Below are positions 9,868 to 24,400 of a stretch of DNA of 64,000 bases, piece by piece (the first letter of the stretch is position 1; the number at the start of each line of letters is the position of its first letter). This DNA is from Anadara kagoshimensis. Lineage: Eukaryota > Mollusca > Bivalvia > Arcoida > Arcidae. The stretch covers positions 19,527,534 through 19,591,533 of the forward strand of contig CM037874.1 of the NCBI GenBank assembly GCA_021292105.1, written 5' to 3'. The translations under genes were made by a program, and so were the position numbers. Below the pieces are notes generated by a model, which saw nothing but the letters and a program-made list of their open reading frames with translations, had not been told where the DNA came from and did no database searches.

Positions 9868-12800
9868 GTGAAAAACTTATGGAGTTGTGCGTCGGACATG
9901 ATGGGTTGGAACGGTTGCTCAATCACACGATCCACATCAACATTAATTATTTAAGGAAGCAATTTGATTGTTTAAATTATCATTTATCAAAGTCAAGTAC
10001 TTTTTCGAAACACCATGCATGTATATAATCTTGAGAGGTATCGGGGTATGATAGGCTGAGACTCTGTAGAGGTAGTTCCAATTAAAAACAGGTGCCTGTG
10101 ACGCGTGTGACGTCAAAACTTCTTGGACTAGAGTAGAACTGCTGATGACCCCCACCATTTGCTATTGGGGTGTGGGAGGGGGTGAAAATAAGATTAGACC
10201 TTTAAAATATATGTTAAATATTCATTATTATTATTATTATTACCAACTGACTGAATATTCAATATCTTTCAAAATAATAGTTAATTTCATAATTTGCTAT
10301 TAGATTTTTTTTAAATGTCCTATTTGGACTATTTTTACCTGATAAAATTCCCATAGTTATGGCCCTGTCCATTTTTTCAGAAAGCACCATATTGATATCT
10401 TCAGATTTTTAGTTGCAAATGTGTACTACTGAAAGAATGTCAAGCACTCATAAAAACTTAATAGAATTGAAATTAGTATATGGATCATGGATATGGACAC
10501 TAATCAGTAATCTATTAATTGTCAAAAAAAAAATTAAAAAGATTAGAAAAACTCACAGAAAACAAACAATATCTACAAACAAAGTCTTAATTCACAAATA
10601 TTTTTTCCTGTAGGTATCTGTGCTGGTTACTTTAGAAGATGATGGAGATGTCAGTGAATCCAGTGAAGGTGACAGAGATATGGTACCATGTGCTGAGGTA
10701 GTGGTGAAAGCAGCCGAAAAACTAATAAAAGTTGGCAAACAGAGAGCACAGACTTCTTCAGACAAGGTTTATTATATATTTTTATTTTTTGTGACCTTTA
10801 TTGAATTATTAGGCATTATCAAATTAAGTATTAAAATAAAATTTAAAAGTAATTGAAATAATAATTTCTCCCTACCAGAAATGTAGTTTCTTTTTTTGTT
10901 TAAATAGAATAAAATCTGTTACCTTAATTTTCCATAACCTGCAATTAAGTAAATGGCTTACCAATGGACATTTTTTACTGTTAGAATGTAATCTAGCATT
11001 GCTGTTTCAAAACACCGCTGCTTTTAGAATATTTTATTATTGTGGCTGTATTTATTCACATGTACATTCTGAAAATTTAAAAAAAATCTAATAATGAACT
11101 TTACTTTATACCTTTATACATGTACATTGTATATTTATATACAGGAGTACCAGTCACAGATGTCAAGTGCCTGCGAGATACTAGATTTATCCAGTAGTAG
11201 TTTATATGTGGCATCACAAAGACTTTCTGTAGATGGCAGTCAAGATGCTAGGAGTAAAGTGGTACAGGCAGCTAAAGATGTCTTACAAGGAACCATGAAG
11301 GTAATAAAAATAGTGAACTTATCATCTAATGTCAGATGACTAACTGAACAAATGCATATACAGTCAAACCAGCCATAAAGACCACCTCTATATAAGGACC
11401 ACCTGCTTTAAAGGCCAGTGAAATTTTATCTTGATTGCCCTTTATTCATGATACATGTATTTGAATCTGTATAAAAGGACCACATGTCCAAAACGACCAC
11501 ATGTTCTGGTTTCCTTAAGTGGCATTATTAGACAGGTTTGATTGTACATAGGATATATATTATGTTGCAATGCAGTTTCAAAAATTTTAGTAACAAATTT
11601 TGAAGTAAAATCTGTAAAACCTGAAAACTTCTTGAAAATAAATCGAAATTATTCAGATTTCAAATAAATTGCCAGATTTATAGGAGATCTTTGTTGTGGC
11701 TGTGTCTGTGCCATGCACAGAATACATTTGATCTTACTCCTAGCATGACTTTTTAAACATTTTTGGTTAATTTTTTAAGAGGAATTGGGAATGATATGCT
11801 ATTTCTCTGATATGTCTTCCTGAAGATAATCCAAATTGGCTCAGTGTTTGAATTTTAATACTTTTCTTATAATGTAAATTTAGATATTTGTATATGCTAA
11901 ATGTACTGTTAATTACAGGTATTGGTAGTGTCAGATGATGCAGAAATAAGGAAGATTAAAGCTGTAGCTAAGTTAGTGGAAACTAATACCAACAGACTGA
12001 ACACTGTAGTCACAATGCAAGAACTCATAAGTAGTTTTAAAGTAAGTGTGATGTTAGTACTGTTACGTAAACATGTAGTGAGGATTTTTTGTTCTGAAAT
12101 TTTAATGTTAGATATGTTTTTACACTGGAGGTACTCAGTTTATTACTACAAATGTTCTGCTGGATTATAAGTATCAGGCATACATGTATCTTGAAGCATG
12201 CTCAAAATAACTTACATGTAAATGCAGAGTAATTTAAAAAAGTTAATGTTGTTGTTCTTATCACTGAATACCAAGAAATTTTCATTCCAGGATATTCACA
12301 TACTTATCATGCTTATATTCTATCATTGCTCGGTTTTGGTCACTGCAAATGAAAAAAAAATTCTTTGCATCGTGTTACTCTTGGGGATAAAATGAATGCA
12401 AAAATCTAAAGTTAAAATATTTGTTTAAATATGTTTTTCTTTATACATGTAACTCTTCCACTATTTATCATGATTTCCCTTCATATGCTGAAATATTACT
12501 GAAGAAATGGTGGGAGATGAATCCAGGTTTTATTGTATTTTACATAAATCTATTTTACTTTATTTCAGAATTTTACAGATTCTGCAGCCTTACTTACAAC
12601 TTTAGCCAACAAACGTCAGAAAGATTTAAGTCATGACAGACAGCGAGAAAAAATTATAATGGCTCTCAACTTATTAAAGAAATCCATCCCTACCGTCAGT
12701 GTAGCGATGCAGAGTTATGTCAAATATCCCAATAATCCACAAGCACAGGTAAAGAATAATAAAGAAAAACTTAGCTATTCTGTAACTTTCTTATTCGGGA

Positions 12801-15383
12801 TGGTTTATTTCCATGCTTTAGCAGCTTATTAATTACCAGGTACAAAAATAATAATGTAAACATGGAAATTTTCGCCTGGTGAAATTTTTTTTTTAGTATT
12901 TTCAGGAATTGTGAAAAAGGCGCGAAATTCCTACCACCCCTAACACACCCCCACCCCACCCCCATTCAGAGAAAATTACGTCAAGTTGTATTTTATATAT
13001 TATATATTAGTAAAATTGTGTAAAATACCAACAATACCATTTCGCAAAAAAATTCACTTGCTAAATAAAACACATTTATATTCAACTATCATGACATAGT
13101 ATTATGTCATGCATTTGACATTGTTTGTCATAAACATTTTATGACTGGAGTTAGTGCCATATGTGTCATTTTTAAAGCATCAGCCATGCTGAATGCTTTA
13201 TAGCGACCGTTGGATTTTTTCGTATTTAGCGCCCTCTCATTTCACCTTGACAGCCAATCAAATCCTTCGTTTCTACTGAAATTACGGGAATTTCCACATA
13301 CGGTATCCCAGGTATGTATAAACTCTAATCTGAGTGATTGGGTCTCCCGGAAAGTTACGAAAGCAATGTTTTCATCATGTACACATGTGCCGATCTGAAA
13401 TGTATTCATACGCGTATTAGTCCGTAATTGTTTTTGCTGGATATATATTTTAATTCTTCACTATAGTATGATAATTTTAAGATAAAAACCATAAAAATCC
13501 ACAAAGTATACGCCCCTCGGAAAACCCAACAAAAATGACGATCTTGTCAGTTCGCGCCGACGTTCTTCTTTTTGACCTACAGTGCTGTAGGCCTACATGT
13601 GGTTGTTTTACAGTCGCCGCCATATTGGATTTTCTTAATTTACGCAAAGTGACATCGATAAATTAACACAAAGTATGCTCATTAAACAGTTTTTAAGTTT
13701 AATAACTTTAAACATGGATCACATTTGATGATAAATTATATATATTTTTTTAAAATTGATTGTCAATAATATTTCGTGTTTGGGATATCCCGACCTGGTT
13801 CATTAATATTCATCATAACGTCACGAGGATTTTCCCGCTTTCATTGGGTATGTCATTTTGCCGGTAGCGAAATTATGCATAACAAAAAAGTAGAAATCAA
13901 AGATTATTCCCAAAAATGTGATACGAAACTGAAAGAAGAAGTTTATTTACAAGTTATTGGCTATGTTGATAAATCGTTTGTGACTCGTGAAGTCGATACC
14001 GGTAGTTCGTATGCAAATTAGCCATGTGTTTGGGGGCATGCCTGCATTTGACACCCGATGCCCCTGCTCAAATGTATTCACATAGCGTAGTGACTGACCT
14101 TTTTAGTCCAGTACACCCTTGCCCTTTTTAAAATGATCATGACACCCTGTCCTTTTCAGTTATCAGTTTAATATAAAAACGACATGCTTTATTCTCGAAT
14201 CTCTGCTACATACTTCTGTAACGGTGACGATCTTCCGCACACACTCCACTTCTCACCATATGTCTCCGAAGACAGACAATTTCATCATAAATGTTCATTT
14301 AAATACCTTTTCCAGTTGTTTATTTTGAATCAACAAAATAAATCGCAAGAAAGAACTTGAAATCAAAATCTAAACAAAACTGAAAAAACGATGTTTTAAA
14401 ATTTTCAGATAAAATTTATTTACCTTCTTACAAGTCCTTTTACAGTGGATATCCGATTAAAGTTGTTGTCAGTAGTTTAATCCATGTTTTTTTACAACAT
14501 TTAAGAGTCATTCTCTGTAAGGACCAGACGATTTGGCTATATTTTGGAAATCACATGTCTCAGATTTTGATGATATTGTACAAAATTGTTAAATACACAT
14601 AAAAAATCAAAATGAAAAGCCCCATGCAAAATTTTAAATCATCGTCTCCATGGTAACCAACCACTAAGAGGCCAATCTCTGGATTTTCGGCCAAATTTGG
14701 GTGCGTATCAAATATGCCGCTAGAATATGTCACTGATGATGGTTGTCTTCAATATTTTGTTTTTATTCGGAACTTTGATGGTCATCCTTATCTTTTTCAA
14801 GTCAAAACTGTATGATTTTACAAGTTTTCATTTATTTTGAGTCAATTTTATCTCAAAAAATGCTCTAAAATTGACCTAAACTAGCTGAACTTTGAGATTG
14901 AACGTTTTGAAAACGCGGGCACTGGAATAGTATCACAAACATTTAAATTATAGGGGAAAATGGGTTCAACAAAATATCAAAAAATTAGAGTGGTACTTTT
15001 TGATTAAAGAAAATAAATAAGTTTCAAAGTTACAGAAATAGCCCTAGCAGGGTCCCTTTTTAAGAAAGAATTATCTCCCCTTAGTAAACAATATGGTATT
15101 TATTTTCTCTTTTTGATATGTTTCATGTCCTAAGTGCCAAACATTAAATCAATTAGTTATTTTTAAAAAATATGTTTATTAACTTATTTATATTTTTATT
15201 AAAATCCTGGCAATAAATCACAAAAATTATATTTGTAATGAGCTATTTTATTAAACACTTGAAAAAGTATTTGGATTTTACATGTTTAGAAATAGGTCCC
15301 CTTTATCAACAGAATTAGCTCCCTTTGTTTAACAAGAAATGAATTTTTTTCTCTTTGTTGTGCTTTTTAGCTCACCTGAGCCA

Positions 15384-15415
<32 letters not shown>

Positions 15416-15441
15416 GTCCGTTGTCTGTCGTCGTCGTCGTC

Positions 15442-15483
<42 letters not shown>

Positions 15484-18400
15484 ACGAACCACTGGGCAGA
15501 TTTCAATGAGACTTGGTCAGATGCATGTCTTGGTCGGTGCAATTCAAATTTGTTCGTGGTGTTGCCATGGCTACCATAACTAGGTCAAGGTGACCTAGGG
15601 GTGCAAAAATCTTAAAAAATCTTCTTCTCCGAAAGTATTGATTAGAGAAAAAATCTGATGTGATATTTGGCTTCTCTAGGGTCTTTAGCCTATAGTTTGT
15701 TTTCATTTTGTGAAATTCGGACAAAAAATAGGTTACGCGTTTTTGCGTTTAATTTTGAAAAAATCGTAAAATAGCTTCAAATTGTTATAACTTGACTATT
15801 TGGCCAGATAATGACATGGGGTTTTCAGTTTTGACATCTTCTTGTTAGTATCTTCAAATTGAGGTCAAGGTCAATTGTGAAGGTCGTGACCTAATTTTTT
15901 TTACCTCTGATTATAATTATTATCTCGAAAACTATAAACTTTTTGTATAGGCATGTATATTAGAATGTTGTAGGTATTGATACAACAATCATTTTGGTGT
16001 ATAGAAAAAGGTCATGGGTTCAAAGGTCAAGGTCACAGATGTAAAACAATACCAAAATGGTTACTTATCTCGAAAACTATAAACTTTTTGTATAGGCATT
16101 TATATTAGAATGTTGTAGGTATTGATACAACGATCATTTTGATATATAGAAAAAGGTCATGGGTTCAAAGGTCAAGGTCACAGATGCGAAACAATACGGA
16201 AATGTTTAATTATCTCGAAAACTATAAACTTTTTGTATAGGCATGTATATTAGAATGCTGTAGGTATTGATACAACGATCATTTTGATGTACAGAAAGAG
16301 GTCATGGGTTCAAAGGTCAAGGTCACAGATGCGAAACAATACGGAAATGTTTAATTATCTCGAAAACTATAAACTTTTTGTATAGGCATGTATATTAGAA
16401 TGTTGTAGGTATTGATACAACGATCATTTTGATGTATAGAAAAAGGTCATGGGTTCAAAGGTCAAGGTCACAGATGCGAGACAATACCGAAATGGTTAAT
16501 TATCTCGAAAACTATAAACTTTTTGTATAGGCATGTATATTAGAATGTTGTAGGTATTGATACAACAATCATTTTGATGTATAGAAAAAGGTCATGGGTT
16601 CAAAGGTCAAGGTCACAGATGCGAATCAATACCGAAATGGTTAATTATCTCGAAAACTATAAACTTTTTGTATAGGCATGTATATTAGAATGTTGTAGGT
16701 ATTGATACAATGATCATTTTGACGTATAGAAAAAGGTCATGGGTTCAAAGGTCAAGGTCACAGATGCGAAAACAATACTGAAATGGTTAATTATCTTGAA
16801 AACTATAAAAGTTTTGTATAGGCATGTATATTAGAATGTTGTAGGTATTGATGCAATGATCATTTTGATGTAAAGAAAAAATTCATTGGGGTTTAGTATT
16901 TATGTTTTCTTTAAATCTATCAGCTAGCCATTAGTTATCAGGTGAGCATATAAGGCCCATGGGCCTCTTGTTTTAATTTCAATGAAAAATATCAAATTTT
17001 TTTGTATTCACAAATATCATGGTTTATTATTTGTATGTTTAAATTTTTATATATGTTTACAATTTTGATAAAAAATGCTTTTATTATGTGATTGATTACA
17101 AAGCACTGAAACATCGTACTATTCTTATACTTTATAGGTGGTTGGGTGAGTTTCGTTAAACCTTGTTAACTATATACACTGTGTCGTCATTACAATTTCG
17201 GTTAATAACAGTTTTAATCTATAGCTAAGGTTATGGTTTAATGTGTTCTATCTTTATTATTATATCATTGAGTTGAGTTTAGTAATGGTGTTTAACCACT
17301 GGGACAGTGGTTGGCGAACGAATAGGTAGTACCAAACGGTATAGGGATAGACTTGGTCGAGGTTGAAACCCAAGAACTCCCTCTAACTGAGAGAGCATTT
17401 TACCAACTGAGCTACAGCAGTGGTATATTGTTATGAAAGAAAAAACAGTAATGTTTATTAATTGAAGGCTCTAATAGATTTCAATAGATGCATGTTTACT
17501 CGTCATGAACAAGATCATGTTTATTTTTAAAGCTGCAACAACTGTAGGAAAATAGAGTGCTTAGTTTAAAATGAGAAACTGTAATTAACCAAAATTTTAA
17601 TGACAAGACAGTGTATAAAGTTAACAAGATTTAACCAAATTCACCAACCAATTGTTAGAAAATTCCTATAAAGTATAAGAATATTACGAAGTTTCAGTGC
17701 TTTGTAATCAATCACATAATAAAAGCATATTCCTTAAAATTGTAAACATATTAAAGATTCAAACATAAAAATAATAAACCATGATATTTGTGAATACAAA
17801 AAAATTAGATATTTTTCATGATATTTAAAAAAAGCACAACAAAGAGAAAAGAAATTCCATTTCTTGCTAAACAAAGGGAGCTAATTCTGTTGATAAAGGG
17901 GACCTATTTTTAAACATGTAAAATCCAAATATTTTTTTCAAGTGCTTAATAAAATAGTTCATTACAAATATAATTTTTGTGATTTATTGCCAGGATTTTA
18001 ATAAAAATATAAATAAGTTAATAAACATATTTTTTAAAAATAACTAATTGATTAAATATTTGGTACTTAGGAGATAAAACATATCAAAAAGAGAAAATAA
18101 ATACCATATTGTTTACTAAGGGGAGATAATTATTTCTTAAAAAGGGACCCTGCTAGGGCTATTTCTGTAACTTTGAAACTGATTTATTTTCCTTAATCAA
18201 AAAGTACCACTCTAATTTTTTGATATTTTGTTGAACCCATTTTCCCCTATAATTTAAATGTTTGTGATACTATTCCAGTGCCCGCGTTTTCAAAATATTC
18301 AATCTCAAAGTTCAGCTAGTTTAGATTAATTTTAGAGCATTTTTTGAGATAAAATTGACGCAAAATAAATGAAAACTTGTAAAATCATACAGTTTTGATT

Positions 18401-21400
18401 GAAAAGATAAGGATGACCATCAAAGTTCCGAATAAAAACAAAATATTGAAGACAACCATCATCAGTGACATATTCTAGCGGCATATTTGATACGCACCCA
18501 AATTTTGCCGAAAATCCAGAGATTGGCCTCTTAGTGGTTGGTTACCATGGAAACAATATAAAAAATTCTTAGTTTGATAATTTTTTCTTGGTTTCTTATA
18601 TGTAGCCATTTTTTAGGTAAAATATTTTCAAAATCTGTGACATGCGATTTCCAGAGGAGTTTGGTCCTTACAGAGAATGACTCTTAATTTCTTTTCATGA
18701 AGCCATATTACTTTTTTTCACATAAAATGTGGCCACTGGACATGCAGGAGTTATTGTGCTTTCTTAAGTTCTTCCGATTTCTAGAGCACCGTTGGTGAAG
18801 TAGAACAGAAACTAAGGGCTGGGAAAATAGGGTACCAATCTTGTGAACTCAACTCCTCTTACAGTTTTCAACCAAAAAGCTTGAAACTTCACAGAATGTT
18901 TCTATATATATTGAGAATGTGCACCTAACTTTATGGAAATATTTCAAGATTTTTTTCCCAATTTTTCCAGTCTTTAAAACTTAGTCACTTTTTAGCAAGT
19001 ATTTGAATGGGGGTACCTACATTGTGAACTCAACTCCTCCTAAAGTTTTCAACCAAAAGCCTTGAAACTTCACAGAATGTTTATATATATTGAAGATGTG
19101 CACCTGACTTTATGGAAATATTTCAAGATTTTTTTCCCAATTTTTCCAGACTTTAAAACTTAGTCACTTTTTAGCAAGTATTTGAATGGGGGTACCTACT
19201 TTGTGAACTCAACTCCTCTTACAGTTTTCAACCAAAAGCCTTGAAACTTCACAGAATGTTTATATATATATTGAAGATGTGCACCTGACTTTATGGAAAT
19301 ATTTCAAGATTTTTTCTCCATTTTTCCAGACTTTAAAACTTAGTCACTTTTTAGCAAGTATTAGAATGGGGGTACCTACTTTGTGAACTCAACTCCTCTT
19401 ACAGTTTCTCTTAAATTCAAAGTAATTTTATTGTAACATTTTAGTTGTCTAAATAATAATCAATTAATTTTCAATTAATCGTATTCAGAAATATTTCCCC
19501 CTTTTGTACACAATTCTTGTCAACAAACTTTTTTTGAAAGAGACAGTTGCCTGGACAACTTCTGTAATTGGGAGGTACAGATTATTAGCTTATTGTGTTG
19601 GTTTATACCAATTCAGGCTTTTGAAGCTCACTTGGACAATTTATATATATTTAACAATAATTTTAAATACATTTAAATTATTTCTAAAACAAAGGTTTTA
19701 TTTTTATTTTTATTTTTTTTTCAAATTAATTGTGAATTCAATGAATAAAATTAATGACTTCAACAATGGTTAATCTGTCAATTGCAAGTCAAGGGAAATA
19801 GCTGACATGATGACATTTAGTACTGCTGAGCACTGCCAATAGTATGATGATGATGATGATGATGATGATGAAGATGGTGGTGATGATGATGATGATGGTG
19901 GTGATGACATTCAGTTCTGCTGCTGTCGATGATGATAATAATTCACGATGATGATGATGATAACAAAGCCAATGTCTTCATGCTGATGATGTGACATGAT
20001 GATGATGATGATGATGATGATCGTGACATTCAGTACTGCTGCTGCTGATAATGATGATGATTATGTGACACGAAGAGCTATGATGATGATGTGACCATAT
20101 TAATGATGTAACATGAGGATTTCTGAAAATGATTAATATAATGGTGGTGGTGATTGTCATGGCATGGGTTCTACTGCTGCTGCTAATGACGACGATGATG
20201 ATGATGATGATATCTTCATGTTGATGGTCAAAATGTGATATGAGGAGTGGTAATGATGATGATGGTGGTGATTACAGATCCAGTTTGGGTTTTCTTCCAG
20301 TCAACTGCGTTTAGTGGAGTTATGCCCCTTGCACTTTGTGAATTTTATCCAAATGATGGTTTCTCTGGACTTTTTTCAGTTACGCTTGAGATATTTCACT
20401 CAGATTTGGGGTCGGGTCTTTAGTAGCCTCTCTTGGTTTTTGAAAAATTGAAAATTTATATTTATGTGAATTACTTAGTTTACTCAATTGATAAACATTC
20501 CGTGGCATGTCCATTTTGACCATTGTAACATATTTATATGTTAGAACCTAACAACTTGCATAAAAAGCAGACTTGTTGTTAGAAGCTTCCCGATCACAGT
20601 ATCTATTATTTGAATGATTTTCATTTGTTACTGATTCATTAGACAAATCTCAGTTTCAAGTGCACATTTTTTTTGATCAAATTGCTCAGTTTAGCTGATG
20701 CTTCAGTACCTTCAGTACTTTGATTATTGTATTTTCATGCTGTAATTTGAGTTATCTTATATTGTATTACACAGACAAGTAAGATGTATGTGATAAAACA
20801 GCTACTATCAGCTATTAAAGATATCAAAGACGCTGTAGAAAATAAATTTGTAGAAGAAGATTATTTAGATGTAGAAGAACCAGGATTCTTTGTCTCTAGA
20901 ATTGATCAGGTTTGCTGTCTAATATACTTTTGTGTGTATCTTCTGAGTTAATGACTAACAAATATCTCATCAGTGTTCAATCTATAAGGGGACCTTGCAC
21001 CATTGACCCTAAAAAACTTCTAGTTTACAAAAAAACATGCAGTGGGCCCTTGTGACTTAGGAAAAGCTTCTTTCACTCCTGGTATAAGTGATTGAATTTT
21101 AATAGTTGAGTTGATTGATGGTGTTTAACGTCCCAGTCAAGAATATTACACTTATATTGAGACGTTGTCAACTACAGATGAAAGTGCAGAAATTTTGCGT
21201 GTGTGTTGTACTGATGGCATTATACAGCAAGGTTCTTTATCGTGCTAAGCCTACCTTGACATATTACCTCGTTCATTTTAAGTTCCCATCCCAAAGAACC
21301 ATGACTTTCATTTTGTAATGCTGAGTGCTTGACGAAAGAACAGTCACTACCCACTTTCAAGTCTTGAGGCAGACCCAGGCAGGGTTCAAACCCATGGCTT

Positions 21401-24400
21401 CCCATTTACGGGCAAGCACTCTTCAAACTGAGCTACCAAAGTGGTCAAATTTTAATAGGAGACTGATTTTAAGTATAGCTCTAACAGACCAGAGGCCTGT
21501 ATGACCTAGAAGTATGAACTGTAACATTGGGATCAGTGTCCCTCTCACCACCTAGGTTCAAATCCATTCAGGGAGATCCTAATTATCTCATTTTGCTTGT
21601 TGAAGGCTGGATGTATTCTTTTGATACTCTGATTCCCTCCACCATCATAGAACTGACCTCCTAGATATAAGTGAAAGAATCTTCACTGGAACATACATGT
21701 AAAACACCATTATTCCACTCCTACCTGACAGAGCTATGCTGATTCAAGCACACCATAAAACTTCAGTCCACTCTATTTCTTATATTTACAATCTTACAAA
21801 GACTCAAACAATTTGAGCGTTCTTGTCAGGATGAAATTCAAATCACTTGCTTACTAGGGGTTGGGGAAATCATTTTTTGGAGTAGATTTGATTTTAACGG
21901 ACATGAGGCTCCGCATTCTTATCCAATCATCTTCAATGTGACAGACCTGAAGCCCTGCCTACATCTGTTGACCTTTCAAGAAAGGTTGTGCTTGTGATGT
22001 CAAACTTGGCCAAATCATGTGAAGCTCTGCACACATATGTTAACACTTCGAAAAAGATTGTGTTTATGACGTTAAACTCGGCCACATCGCATAGTATCTC
22101 CATGAGATTATGGGGATTGTTTTGAAAAGGAGTTTCATATAAGTAAAAATAGTAATATTGTAAATATATATACTATTTTAATTTTCATATAAATGCAATC
22201 TAATATACTAAATACTATATACTTGCAGAGTACACCTATTGTTCTTATACCTGACAAGACTTATAAATACTATTTTGTCAAATTTGTTACGATTTTTGAA
22301 ATCTTATCACAGCTAACTCATTTTGTTTACTTAAAGTTAAATCATATTTATTGCCATTTTAGAAACCTTGTAAACATCAATTCAAACCTATTTACTTTAT
22401 CTTACTTTTACAGTTGATCGAGGCGTTGTCTGTGGATAACAGAGCTGACATCCATTCAGACTTGTGTAGTTTATAATTGTTATATATTTTTACAGTTGAT
22501 CGAGGCATTGTCTGTGGATAACAGAGCTGACATCCATTCAGACTTGTGTAGTTTATAATTGTTATATATTTTTACAGTTGATCGAGGCATTGTCTGTGGA
22601 TAACAGAGCTGACATCCATTCAGACTTGTGTAGTTTATAATTGTTATATATTTTTACAGTTGATCGAGGCATTGTCTTTGGATAACAGAGCTGACATCCA
22701 TTCAGACTTGTGTAGTTTATAATTGTATATATTTTTTACAGTTGATCGAGGCGTTGTCTTTGGATAACAGAGCTGAGTTACATGATGATACAGAGAACTG
22801 GACAGAGTCTGTTACACGACATAGTATGTTAGTGGCACATCTCTGTACTGATGAATTTAAAGATAAAATCATCAAGACATGTCAAAGGGTAAGAATACAG
22901 TGAAATAAACTGCCATCAATAACTTATTTTACATGTTTAAAACTGTTACACGACATAGTATGTTAGTGGCACATCTCTGTACTGATGAATTTAAAGATAA
23001 AATTATCATGACATGTCAAAGGGTAAGAAAAACTAATTCATAAGTTATGATACATGTACATGGTTAAAATTGGTCGTATTATTACAGACTAAATATTTTC
23101 ACAGAATTAAATTGTTAAGAACATCATCCTATTATTAACCTGAGTTTGTTTGTCAATTTTTCTTTAGTTATGGGAAATTCGTATCTGAAGTAATTCTTCA
23201 ATACATCATAATACATGGTCATGGAAAGAGTAGATCTGTATATTATTGCACATACATGTGTACAAGTTGAAATATATTAACTGAAGGACACAATTTATGG
23301 ATTGTTGTTACATTTTATATGTTTTCAGATGTTACAACTGAAGTCAAGAGTACTACATTTGTCTGTGACAATGAAACTTAATTCAGATATAGAGAAAATC
23401 AGGTGAGGAAACAATGTTATCCGCAATTTCCGCAAATCAACTTATGAAGTGGTATCTTTTCTTGAGCATGTTGAGCTTACCTAAACAAAGTACAGAGACA
23501 TTTATGTCATATCATTGATTCAAGCAAGTGTGTTGTAGCATTGATGTTGATGCAGTGATTCCGTTTGCCAAATATTACTACATGTACAGAATACATGTCG
23601 TTTCACCATTAGAAAAACGACTAAAATTCCCAACTTTACTAATAAAATTCCAAAACAGTTGTGATTTACTAGCAAATTGGACCTTCGCCTACTTACAAAA
23701 TATCAGATATTGTCATAGTATAGCATCTATACATTGAGGATTCTAGCTATTGTAAACATGTCATAATGCAGTTAGCTATCCATGTAGTTTAGAATGCTGA
23801 TCTTCAATTTTCTCAATCTAAAAGGCAAAAAGTAATTCTTTAGAATGTAACAAAATCACTGTGATGTTTATAGTTAATAATTTTTGCAAGACTACACATG
23901 CAATAGATGTGTGGACGAGATACATTGTTCTGCCGACATCTTTTGTTAAAAGACTACACTAGATATGAGCAGCACTATCACACATTTCTAAATGACTACC
24001 CTTTAACTGAAATTTAATTCACTACTACACTGTAAAATTTTGTTTATTTGAATTTTACATGAATTTCATTTCACATGAATTTGCATGTGAATTGTATGTG
24101 AACAAAATTTGGCTGTTTATAACATTATGTTACAAAAAATTGTGTGATACATTGTCAAATCTTACAACATGTACATATATTTTTATATATTTTAGGGAGG
24201 ATTTTGAAGAAACTTGTGAAATCTTGATAGATGAGAGTTGTGAACTGGAAAAGAATGTGAATTTATCATTACTTCATCTGGTTGTAGAAGTATTTAAAGA
24301 AACCACTGAGCCACTAGAGAGACTTGTTAAAGCTGCAATGTACACTCAGGAAGTAGGTTACTGTATATATTAGTTTTGTGGTGTACTACTGTAGGACCCA

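Larger units (their letters stand above)
14501..18687. mobile_element. 4.2-kb foldback element bounded by TTAA, very long inverted arms
   Basis: TTAAGAGTCATTCTCTGTAA at 14501 is inverted at 18668-18687. Inverted similarity then continues inwards for over 1 kb per arm, e.g. GTTGAACCCATTTTCCCC at 18221 versus its complement near 14950, and to about 17200/17600. The left arm is interrupted by a separate repeat (15369-16974). No transposase frame is visible. Confidence 0.78.
12749..20774 (+). other. Intron 5 (8.0 kb)
   Basis: Contents in order: AT-rich sequence without features to 14500; the TTAA-flanked foldback element; a ~180-bp tandem array; AT-rich spacer; an ATG/GAT trinucleotide array; AT-rich sequence to the exon 6 acceptor. 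No coding exon found. Confidence 0.7.

Noticed and set aside
13776-14021. 81-codon open frame in intron 5
   Set aside because: No family resemblance or splice logic; the region just precedes a foldback element.
15369-16974. CRISPR-like regularly spaced repeats
   Set aside because: Units are directly tandem with no unique spacers, in a eukaryotic intron; it is a transposon core.
19978-20160. His-rich peptide on the minus strand
   Set aside because: Translation of the GAT trinucleotide array.
22193-22417. Additional exon upstream of exon 7
   Set aside because: The frame is AT-rich with no family similarity and ends in the duplicated acceptor array.
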